Origin: Collinsella sp. zg1085
GTDB taxonomy: Bacteria > Actinomycetota > Coriobacteriia > Coriobacteriales > Coriobacteriaceae
DNA: 64,000 bases
Assembly (NCBI RefSeq): GCF_018889955.1
Contig: NZ_CP076545.1
Span: forward strand, 1 to 64,000
Direction of reading: 5' to 3'
The notes below the pieces were generated by a model. The model searched no databases and was not told the origin of the DNA. It was given only the letters and a program-made list of their open reading frames with translations. The translations under genes were made by a program, and so were the position numbers. Positions 55,804 through 62,980 of the stretch are shown piece by piece; position 1 is the stretch's first letter; each line of letters opens with the position of its first letter.

Positions 55804-57207
55804 ATGGATGCCGTATTACAGTTCTTCTCGTTTATTAACTCTTTGGGTGTTTCGGTGGTAATGCCTATTGTAGTGACCATTTTGGGCTGCGTGCTGGGCG
55901 CTAGTTTTGGAAAAAGCTTACGCGCCGGTCTTACGGTTGGCATTGGATTTATCGGTCTAAGTTTGGTTATCAACAGCCTTTTGGGCACTACGCTTGCACC
56001 TGCCGTACAGGAGATGATTGAGCGCTTTGGCTTTAGTTTGTCTGTGGTTGATGTAGGTTGGCCTGCTGCGGCTGCAATTGCTATGGGGTCGGTGGTGGGC
56101 ACCATCATTATTCCGCTCGGTCTTATTGTGAACATTGTTATGCTGCTCACCAACACCACACAAACGGTTGACGTAGATATTTGGGATTATTGGCACTTTG
56201 CGTTTACTGGCGCGCTGGTGGCTATTGTGACCGATAACCTAGCGCTTGGTGTAGTTGCTGCGGTTGTTAATATGGTTGTGATTATGGTGTTGGGCGATTA
56301 TACGGCTCCACAGGTAGAGAAGTCTCTTGGCATGCCGGGCGTTTCGCTTCCCCATGGTTTTACGGCGGCATATGCGCCTATTGCTATGCTCTTTAACTGG
56401 GTTTTTGACCACATTCCAGGCATTAAAGATATTGATATTAACATCGAAAAACTCCAGCAAAAGTTTGGCATCTTTGGTGAGCCTATGATTATTGGCACCG
56501 TTATTGGTTTAAGCATTGGTGCCTTGGCGTATTGGAATGGGGCAGACCCGCAGGCTTCCGTTACAAAGATTTTGATGACAGCAATGTCTTTAGCTGCGGT
56601 ATTAGTGCTGATTCCCAAGATGGCAGCACTGCTTATGGAAGGTCTTATTCCTATTAGCGACTCTGCCTCTGAATTTGTTCAGAAGCGCTTTAAGAATCGT
56701 GGAAAAGTCTATATAGGTCTGGATTCCGCGGTTGGCGTTGGACATCCAACAACCTTAACCATTGCCTATATTCTGGTACCGCTCATGATTGTGCTTGCCG
56801 TATTTTTGCCCGGTAATCGCGTGCTGCCCTTTGCCGACCTTGCTGTGGTTCCATGGATGTTTGTGCTTATTACCCCGGTAGTGAACAACAACGGTTTTAG
56901 GGGCATTTTGATTGGCATTATTGTACTCACCGTAGGTCTCTACATTGCAACTGATTTGGCTCCGCTCATCACTCAAGCTGCTAATAACGTGGGATTTGAC
57001 ATTGCGGGTGCAACGGGTTCGGCAAGTACGATGATTTCGTCAATTTGCGACGGCGCAAACCCCTTGACCTGGGTTATTACGCGCTTGAATGGCTGGTTGG
57101 GCTATGCCGGCATGGGTGTGAGTATCGTTGTGGCAGCAGCCCTTGCCTTGTGGAATCGTGCACGCATTCTCAAAGAGGCTCGTGCGATGCATGAGGCAAA
57201 AGAATAA
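55804..57207 (+). CDS. PTS EIIC component, galactitol family
   Basis: The 467-residue membrane transporter of the GatC family has about 10-12 hydrophobic helices. Typical segments are FGKSLRAGLTVGIGFIGLSLV, DVGWPAAAAIAMGS and GVGHPTTLTIAYILVPLM. It would take up a polyol or ketose while phosphorylating it with the EIIB above. ATG follows TTAGGAGGAAACC. A gap of about 170 bp separates it from EIIB. Confidence 0.92.
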   Translation: MDAVLQFFSFINSLGVSVVMPIVVTILGCVLGASFGKSLRAGLTVGIGFIGLSLVINSLLGTTLAPAVQEMIERFGFSLSVVDVGWPAAAAIAMGSVVGTIIIPLGLIVNIVMLLTNTTQTVDVDIWDYWHFAFTGALVAIVTDNLALGVVAAVVNMVVIMVLGDYTAPQVEKSLGMPGVSLPHGFTAAYAPIAMLFNWVFDHIPGIKDIDINIEKLQQKFGIFGEPMIIGTVIGLSIGALAYWNGADPQASVTKILMTAMSLAAVLVLIPKMAALLMEGLIPISDSASEFVQKRFKNRGKVYIGLDSAVGVGHPTTLTIAYILVPLMIVLAVFLPGNRVLPFADLAVVPWMFVLITPVVNNNGFRGILIGIIVLTVGLYIATDLAPLITQAANNVGFDIAGATGSASTMISSICDGANPLTWVITRLNGWLGYAGMGVSIVVAAALALWNRARILKEARAMHEAKE

Positions 57208-57304
57208 GGGTCTATCAGCGGTTTTTATCTTAGGGATTTCTCAGAGATGCCTTGCGTTCTAACTGAGAACAACATTGCAATAAGACGAGCGAATCTATCG
57301 AGGT

Positions 57305-57333
57305 GAGGCTCCGCTATCTGTGCGCGGAGCCTC
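57305..57333 (+). promoter_or_regulatory. Intercistronic hairpin after the EIIC gene
   Basis: GAGGCTCCGC and GCGGAGCCTC form a perfect 10 bp stem with a 9 nt loop; GGGGGAG, the ribosome binding site of the next gene, follows directly. No U tract, so it is more likely an mRNA stability or processing element than a terminator. Confidence 0.6.
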
Positions 57334-57344
57334 GGGGGAGCGCC

Positions 57345-57920
57345 ATGAAACGCTATACGTATATCAGACGGTTTTACCTCATTGAGGTGGTATTAACAGC
57401 GTTTATCTGCGCTGGCGTGTTGGTGGTAGCACCGCTGCTCGCTTTGCAAGGAGTGTATCCTGGTCTCATGCTGGTTTTTATGGTTCCTGCAGCGTATCAG
57501 CTTTGGAATAGTTTGATTGCTGGTGCTAACCCGCACGTCGTTGAGCTGAGGGAGCCAGGAGCTGCGGCACGTGAGACTCGGCATAATGATGTGCGGCTTG
57601 ATGAACAGGAGCTCTCCTTTATTTCTTGGGGGCATGCACATCGATACAAGCTCGCTGAAGTGCAAGAATTTCGAGTACGTGAGTTTCCAAGTGCCGGAAA
57701 GTTGTATATTCGCATAAACGGCGGGGGTCTATTGCGTGGTCGATATTGGCTACAGACGAAGGTAATGACCGAGGGTGCAGAGCTCTTTCAGCGCATAATT
57801 GACCTCGAATACGCCAAGCACCCCGATAGTCTCAAAGCCTATGCTCGGCGCGTTAATTCGGGAGAAGCAGGCGATAGTACAGCAAAAGAAGGCGCTTGTT
57901 TGGTAGATGATACTCAGTAG
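57345..57920 (+). CDS. Hypothetical two-span membrane protein in the PTS operon
   Basis: I do not recognise this 191-residue protein. It has two N-terminal membrane helices (residues ~10-55, LIEVVLTAFICAGVLVVAPLLAL and LMLVFMVPAAYQLW) and a soluble, PH-like C-terminal part (LSFISWGHAHRYKLAEVQEFRVREF and GRYWLQTKVM). The ATG follows GGGGGAGCGCC. It lies between EIIC and the aldolase genes, after a hairpin. No link with sugar use is known. Confidence 0.7.
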   Translation: MKRYTYIRRFYLIEVVLTAFICAGVLVVAPLLALQGVYPGLMLVFMVPAAYQLWNSLIAGANPHVVELREPGAAARETRHNDVRLDEQELSFISWGHAHRYKLAEVQEFRVREFPSAGKLYIRINGGGLLRGRYWLQTKVMTEGAELFQRIIDLEYAKHPDSLKAYARRVNSGEAGDSTAKEGACLVDDTQ

Positions 57921-58007
57921 ATGACGGTGCAACTTTAGAAGAAGCCAGCACGAATTTGGAAAAGACCGGCACAAATGTAGTGGGTATTAGCATAAAAAGG
58001 AAAAACA

Positions 58008-58706
58008 ATGTTTGAGAAGCAAAAAGAACAAGTGCTTCAAGCAGCACGAACACTTGACCGTTATGGCTTGATTGCGCTTTCAGGTGGTAATGTTAGTTGG
58101 CGTATGCCTACCGGTGAGGTTTTGGTAACCCCATCAGGCATGATATATGACCAGATGGTGCCCGAGGATATGCTTGTTGTTTCGCTGGACGGTAGCATTA
58201 TTGAGGGCACACTAAAGGCTTCTGTTGATACTGAGGCACTGTTGTATATCTTTCAACATAAACCTTCGGTTCAGGCAATTATTCACACACATCAACCGTA
58301 TGCCACGGGTCTCGGCCTGGTTATGGATGAGATTCCATGCAATTTATCAACTATGGCAAACGCCACGGAAGGTCCGGTAGCGGTTGCAGCATACGGGGAC
58401 CCAGGCAGCTTATCTATGGGTGTTGAGGCGGTTCGAGCGTTGGGCGAGCGCTTAGCCGTGGTGCTTAAACATCACGGGGTTATTGCGGTTGGCAAAGACC
58501 TTAAGCAAGCGCTGTATGCCTGCGTTTATCTGGAAGAAGCTTGTAAAACTATCTCGGTTGCTATGGGCACTGGAAACCCTATGGCAGCGATGACACAGGA
58601 ACAAATCAATGAAGCGGTTGCAGTGTTTCATCGTTATGGACAAGATGTTCCAGCGGCGGACAGCTCAAGCGCGAGCAATAAAGACGTAGATATAGCTTTG
58701 GTTTAG
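58008..58706 (+). CDS. Class II aldolase/epimerase (fuculose-1-phosphate aldolase family)
   Basis: The 232-residue protein belongs to the zinc enzymes that split ketose 1-phosphates to DHAP and an aldehyde, or epimerise L-ribulose 5-phosphate. Visible are SGGNVSWR (phosphate binding), the zinc histidines in IIHTHQPYATG and the third in LKHHGVIAVG. The usual acidic residue region reads KASVDTEALL, slightly different from the fuculose enzyme (PSSE...). The ATG follows AAAAAGGAAAAACA. The reaction cannot be fixed from sequence. Confidence 0.85.
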   Translation: MFEKQKEQVLQAARTLDRYGLIALSGGNVSWRMPTGEVLVTPSGMIYDQMVPEDMLVVSLDGSIIEGTLKASVDTEALLYIFQHKPSVQAIIHTHQPYATGLGLVMDEIPCNLSTMANATEGPVAVAAYGDPGSLSMGVEAVRALGERLAVVLKHHGVIAVGKDLKQALYACVYLEEACKTISVAMGTGNPMAAMTQEQINEAVAVFHRYGQDVPAADSSSASNKDVDIALV

Positions 58707-58785
58707 AGACGTAAGGCACCGTCGTGACGGGCTTTTGCGTTGCGCCTGCTGGCTGGTAGAAAACGATGTATAAGGATGAACAACC

Positions 58786-59658
58786 ATGATTCTCAATCTA
58801 GGTGATATATGCCATATTGCTGAGCAGCATGAGATGGCGCTGGCAGCATTTAATGTTCCCAGTTTAGAGGCTCTGCGTGCCGTGTTGGACGCAGCAGAAG
58901 AAACAGGTTACCCCGTTATTATTCAACATGCCGAATGTCATGAAGAAATGGTGCCGCTGCGGGTGATGGGACCTGCAATGGTAGCGCTTGCGGAGTGCTC
59001 GTCGGCACAGGTTTGTGTGCATTTGGATCATTGCGAGCATTTATCGTATATGCGCGAGGCGCTTGAGCTGGGATTTTCAGGCGCTATGTTTGATGGGTCA
59101 ATGTTGCCCTATGAGAAAAATGTTGAACTGTCGGCATACGCGGCTGAAATGTGTGCGCCTTATAACTGTGGACTTGAGTGCGAGCTTGGCAGCATGGGTG
59201 CGCGCGAAGGGGGAGATGATGCTCAAAATCCTGCAGCTCAGGCAATGTATACCAATCCTGAACTTGTGTCTGATTTTGTAGCAGCAACAGGGCTTGATAT
59301 ATTGGCGTGCTCTTTTGGCACGGTGCACGGTCTGTATCGGGGTGAGCCAAAGTTATCAATTGAGATTTTGAATCAAATTCGTGAGCGTGTGCATATTCCT
59401 TTGGTTATGCACGGAGGGTCGGGCGTATCTGACGACGATTATCGGCGCGCAATTGAGGCGGGTATTCGCAAAATTAACTACTATACCTATGGCGTAAAGT
59501 ATGCTGCTGAGGCGGTATTATCACTGGTAGATTCTGCGCGCACTGCTGGTACAACGCTGTATTGGCATGACATGACAGGTGCGGCATATGAGCGTATGCG
59601 TCAAGACGCCGTGCGCGTTATGACTGTGTTTGCTAACGGTGCAGCACCGGTTTGCTAA
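58786..59658 (+). CDS. Class II ketose-bisphosphate aldolase (Fba/GatY-like)
   Basis: The 290-residue zinc aldolase cleaves a ketose 1,6-bisphosphate to DHAP and glyceraldehyde 3-phosphate. Marks are AFNVPSLEALRAVLDAAEE, VHLDHCEHLSYM with the catalytic aspartate and zinc histidine, YNCGLECELGSMGAREGG and LVMHGGSGVSDDDYRRAIEAGIRKINYYT. It could be a tagatose- or fructose-bisphosphate enzyme; but the operon has no kinase to make a bisphosphate, so that product would need a kinase elsewhere. It lies 79 bp after the other aldolase. Confidence 0.88.
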   Translation: MILNLGDICHIAEQHEMALAAFNVPSLEALRAVLDAAEETGYPVIIQHAECHEEMVPLRVMGPAMVALAECSSAQVCVHLDHCEHLSYMREALELGFSGAMFDGSMLPYEKNVELSAYAAEMCAPYNCGLECELGSMGAREGGDDAQNPAAQAMYTNPELVSDFVAATGLDILACSFGTVHGLYRGEPKLSIEILNQIRERVHIPLVMHGGSGVSDDDYRRAIEAGIRKINYYTYGVKYAAEAVLSLVDSARTAGTTLYWHDMTGAAYERMRQDAVRVMTVFANGAAPVC

Positions 59659-59743
59659 GGTGCTAGTAAATATTTAGGCATGCATCGCCAAACAAAACTG
59701 TGTGCGCGGCGGTATGTGTGGCTTGATTGAGAGGATAAGAGTT

Positions 59744-60220
59744 ATGACACAGGTTGATGCTGAGCTCTTTGCTTCTGAGCTGGTCTTTTTAGATATAGAT
59801 GTAGAAGATAGGACGACATTGTTTGCTGAGTTGGGCAAGCGTTTGCGTGAGCTTGGCTACATTAAAGAAAATTGGTTTGAAGCCATTACCAAACGCGAGG
59901 TGGATTACCCCACCGGTCTAGCGTGCCAAGCTATCAACGTGGCAATTCCGCACACCGAGCCAGAGCACCTTATTAAGCCCTATATTGCAGTTATTAAGCC
60001 AAAGCAGCCAGTGCTCTTTGAGGCTATGGCGCATATGGGCAATGATGTTCCTGCGCAGTTGGTGGTTAACCTTGGGCTCCTTGCGCATGAGGACAGCCAG
60101 GTAGCAGCCTTGCAAGCACTCATGGCGTGCTTCATGAATGAAGAAGCATGTGCTGATATTCTTGGACAAACAAGCCCTGAAGGCATGGTTGAGGCGATGC
60201 GAAAGTATTGCGCTGTATAA
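59744..60220 (+). CDS. PTS EIIA component (fructose/mannitol/galactitol type)
   Basis: The 158-residue EIIA accepts phosphate from HPr on H70 in VAIPHTEPEH and donates it to EIIB. Typical features are the KRLRELGYIKENWFEAITKREVDYPTGL segment. The ATG after GAGGATAAGAGTT is used. It ends the operon, apart from its EIIB and EIIC by about 4 kb, an unusual split for these three genes. Downstream is a tandem-repeat spacer and a bidirectional terminator. Confidence 0.9.
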   Translation: MTQVDAELFASELVFLDIDVEDRTTLFAELGKRLRELGYIKENWFEAITKREVDYPTGLACQAINVAIPHTEPEHLIKPYIAVIKPKQPVLFEAMAHMGNDVPAQLVVNLGLLAHEDSQVAALQALMACFMNEEACADILGQTSPEGMVEAMRKYCAV

Positions 60221-60436
60221 ACTTGTGGGCAAATCAAAATAGGGGAGCATAGCGTCGGAATTAGACTGGTTCCGGCATATTGGTATAACGATATGCCCCC
60301 AAGCTAAACAAAGCTCCAGGCTAAAGAAAGCCTCAGCTAGAGGACCCTTCAGCTAGAAAAGTTCTCAGTTTGAGAGTTCTCAGCTAAAAAAGTTCTTAGC
60401 TAGAAAACTATCAGCTAGAAAAGCTCTCAGCTAACC
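60221..60436. repeat. Intergenic 16 bp degenerate tandem repeats
   Basis: From 60302 to 60428 there are eight units of 15-17 bp, each starting AGCTA or a near variant, with the theme AGCTAGAAAAGTTCTC. A ninth degenerate start leads into the terminator. No protein is encoded. Positions 60221-60301 are empty. Confidence 0.7.
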
Positions 60437-60470
60437 AAAAAACTCCCGAGCTAAAAGCCCGGGAGTTTTT
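60437..60470. terminator. Bidirectional terminator between the PTS operon and nfnB
   Basis: AAAAACTCCCGAGC and GCCCGGGAGTTTTT pair with one A-C mismatch, loop TAAAA, T run on both strands. It serves the two convergent operons. Confidence 0.88.
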
Positions 60471-60529
60471 ACGTCGCGTGGGTGGCACACTCAAGATTTT
60501 ATGCAGCGTGCCAGTATAAACAGCAACAA

Positions 60530-61936
60530 CTATTCGTCAGCAAGCAAGGTCTCGGCAATGGAGTGTGCAGCGGTTTTACCGGCACCCATAGCCAAAATAA
60601 CCGTTGCAGCGCCAGTAACAATGTCGCCACCAGCCCAAACCTTGGGATTAGAGGTGCGTCCACCCTCGTCGGTTTCAATAAGACCCCAACGGTTGGTTTC
60701 AACGTCGGCGCAGAGCTTAGCAAAGGGATTTGCGCGTGTGCCAATGGCGGTAATTGCAATGTCGCAAGGAATCTCAAATTCAGAACCCTGGACAGCAATA
60801 GGACGACGGCGACCTGAAGCATCCTCTTCACCGAGCTCCATGCGCTCAAGCTTAACGGTTGCAACATTGCCGTTTTCATCGGCTGTAAACTCAAGTGGGT
60901 TAACCAGCTCGAGAATCTTTACACCCTCTTCTTTGGCGTGGTGTACCTCTGCCAAACGCGCAGGCATTTCAGCCTCACCACGACGATAAGCCAAGGTAAC
61001 CGTTTCGGCACCAAGACGCAGAGCCGTGCGCGCTGCGTCCATAGCGACGTTTCCGCCACCAAAGACCACAACGTTTTTACCGCGCTTAATCGGCGTATCG
61101 TGTACGGGGAACTCGTAGGAGTGCATGAGGTTGGTACGCGTTAGGTATTCGTTTGCGCAGTATACGCCAGGGAGATTCTCGCCAGGAACATGCAGGAAGC
61201 GCGGCAGACCAGCACCAACAGCAAGGTAGAGGGCATCAAAGCCGTCTTCCTCAAAGAGTTGGTCTGCAGTAAAGAGGCGACCAGCCACTGAGTTGTACTC
61301 AAAGTGGACGCCCATCTGCTCAAGACCCTTGATTTCGCGCTCAACAATGCTCTTGGGCAGGCGGAACTCAGGAATACCGTAGGTCAAAACACCGCCGCCG
61401 GTAAAGAAGGCTTCAAAAACCGTAACGTCAAAGCCAAGGCGGGTAAGCTCGCCCGCGCATGCAATACCGCTCGGACCAGAGCCAACAACAGCAACACGCT
61501 TGCCATTTTTAGGAGCAAGCTCGGGCTCCTCGCCCACCTCATCGGCCATGTCGCCCAGCATACGCTCAAGCTGACCAATGGCAACAGGCTCACCCTTGCG
61601 ACCAAGAATGCACTTGCCTTCGCACTGGTTTTCTTGCGGGCATACACGACCACAAACAGAAGGCAGCAGGTTGTCGCCCTTAATGGTGGCAAGTGCGCCG
61701 CCCCAGTCTTGGTTGCGAATCTTAGCGATAAACTGCGGAATATGTACGCCCACCGGGCAGCCCTCCATGCAGAAGGGGCGCTTGCAGTCAAGGCAGCGAT
61801 TAGCCTCAATAAGGGCGTTTTCTTTGGTAAAGCCGTTATCTACCGGACGAAAGTCGCAAGCACGCTCGGCTGCAGGCTCCTCATTGGGCAGAACGCGGGG
61901 GTCACGGCTGGGACGGTACCGAGTTACTTCTGGCAT
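60530..61936 (-). CDS. NfnB-like NADPH-dependent oxidoreductase (GltD family)
   Basis: The 468-residue flavoprotein resembles the small subunit of glutamate synthase and the large subunit of NfnAB, the electron-bifurcating ferredoxin:NADP oxidoreductase. Two Fe-S cysteine sets lie near the N-terminus (CLDCKRPFCMEGCPVG and CGRVCPQENQCEGKC), then FAD and NADPH Rossmann motifs (VAVVGSGPSGIACAGEL and VVVFGGGNVAMDAART). The ATG at 61936 is 7 nt from GGAGG; one six bases further up is too close. It overlaps the preceding nfnA by 13 bp, so the two subunits are coupled. With no glutamate synthase large subunit nearby, the Nfn role is favoured. Confidence 0.88.
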   Translation of the reverse strand: MPEVTRYRPSRDPRVLPNEEPAAERACDFRPVDNGFTKENALIEANRCLDCKRPFCMEGCPVGVHIPQFIAKIRNQDWGGALATIKGDNLLPSVCGRVCPQENQCEGKCILGRKGEPVAIGQLERMLGDMADEVGEEPELAPKNGKRVAVVGSGPSGIACAGELTRLGFDVTVFEAFFTGGGVLTYGIPEFRLPKSIVEREIKGLEQMGVHFEYNSVAGRLFTADQLFEEDGFDALYLAVGAGLPRFLHVPGENLPGVYCANEYLTRTNLMHSYEFPVHDTPIKRGKNVVVFGGGNVAMDAARTALRLGAETVTLAYRRGEAEMPARLAEVHHAKEEGVKILELVNPLEFTADENGNVATVKLERMELGEEDASGRRRPIAVQGSEFEIPCDIAITAIGTRANPFAKLCADVETNRWGLIETDEGGRTSNPKVWAGGDIVTGAATVILAMGAGKTAAHSIAETLLADE

Positions 61937-62760
61937 GCGCATGCCTCCTCATGACGATGTACGGATTCGGCTTCTTCGGGCAGATACGTTGCCTGGCGAC
62001 GCGCCAGGTCTTCCCAGTCAATGAGGGTTGCATCAAAGTCGGGACCGTCTACGCACGCAAACTTAGTCTCGGCTCCCACCTCAACGCGGCAGCAACCGCA
62101 CATGCCGGTGCCATCAACCATGATGGGGTTCAGGCTGGCGATGATAGGAATCTTGTGCTCGCGGCAGGTAAGTGTGGAGAACTTCATCATGGGAACTGGA
62201 CCCACGCAGAAGGCAGAATCGATTTCTTCAGCCTCACACAGACGCTTGAGCGGAAGTGTGACCACGCCCTTTTCACCCATGGAGCCGTCGTCGGTGGTAA
62301 CAAAGAGGTTTTTGAGCGGCAGTGCAGCAAACTGTTCAAACAAAATCATAAGGTCTTTGTTGCGGGCACCCATGATAACCGTTACCTCTTTGCCCTGCTC
62401 GCAGGCAGTGCGGGCAACGGGGTATGCAATAGCCAAACCAACGCCGCCACCAATAACAGCCACGCGGTCGCCCTCAATCTCGGTGGGGCAGCCAAGCGGA
62501 CCTGTGATGTCGCGAATGTAGTCACCCTCGTTAAGCTGGGAGAGACATTTGGTGGTTTTGCCGATTACCATAAAGATAAATTCGACCCAACCCTCCTCAG
62601 CATCCCAGTTGGCGAAAGTGAACGGCACGCGTTCGCCGGTTTCATCGATGCGCACCATAAGGAACTGGCCGGCGTGTGCCGCGCGTGCCATTCGCGGTGC
62701 ATGGACGCGGAACTCAAAGACTTTCTCTGAGAACTGCGTCTTTTTTAGGATCTGGAACAT
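61924..62760 (-). CDS. NfnA-like ferredoxin-NADP reductase subunit
   Basis: The 278-residue protein is a ferredoxin-NADP reductase-like subunit with FAD domain (GQFLMVRIDETGERVPFTFANWD), NAD domain (VAVIGGGVGLAIAYPVAR) and a [2Fe-2S] cluster near the C-terminus (GTGMCGCCRVEVGAETKFACVDGPDFD). It matches NfnA, also seen as sulfide- or dihydroorotate-dehydrogenase-like subunits. The ATG after AGAGAGGGGTTCT is chosen over a longer frame without a site. With nfnB it would link NADH, NADPH and ferredoxin pools, typical for anaerobes. Confidence 0.87.
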   Translation of the reverse strand: MFQILKKTQFSEKVFEFRVHAPRMARAAHAGQFLMVRIDETGERVPFTFANWDAEEGWVEFIFMVIGKTTKCLSQLNEGDYIRDITGPLGCPTEIEGDRVAVIGGGVGLAIAYPVARTACEQGKEVTVIMGARNKDLMILFEQFAALPLKNLFVTTDDGSMGEKGVVTLPLKRLCEAEEIDSAFCVGPVPMMKFSTLTCREHKIPIIASLNPIMVDGTGMCGCCRVEVGAETKFACVDGPDFDATLIDWEDLARRQATYLPEEAESVHRHEEACACQK

Positions 62761-62980
62761 AGAACCCCTCTCTGGCGATGGGGCATGCAAGACGAGCTCA
62801 GCACTTGTGCGAGCCTGCCCCCTCCGCAACGAATACGATATGCGCATGACGACGACACATATCATTTTGTATAGTATAGCGCAGTTTCTACGGAGGAAGC
62901 AGACCCAATATATGGCGAAGTCTGCAGGTTAAAGTGGTAATTGAGACCTCATACCAGATGTATTATTTTCCCCGGTTTAC

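Noticed and set aside
60302-60428. CRISPR array at the 16 bp tandem repeats
   Set aside because: Repeats are too short and degenerate, with no spacers between them and no cas genes.
60530-61936. Glutamate synthase small subunit as the main call
   Set aside because: No large subunit is nearby and the gene overlaps an NfnA-like subunit, so NfnB is the better reading; not excluded.
60501-61954. Several plus-strand frames over nfnB
   Set aside because: Antisense shadows of a strongly conserved gene.
61951-62730. Long open frame on the plus strand (259 codons)
   Set aside because: It is antisense to nfnA, whose product shows clear FAD, NAD and [2Fe-2S] motifs; the antisense product resembles nothing.
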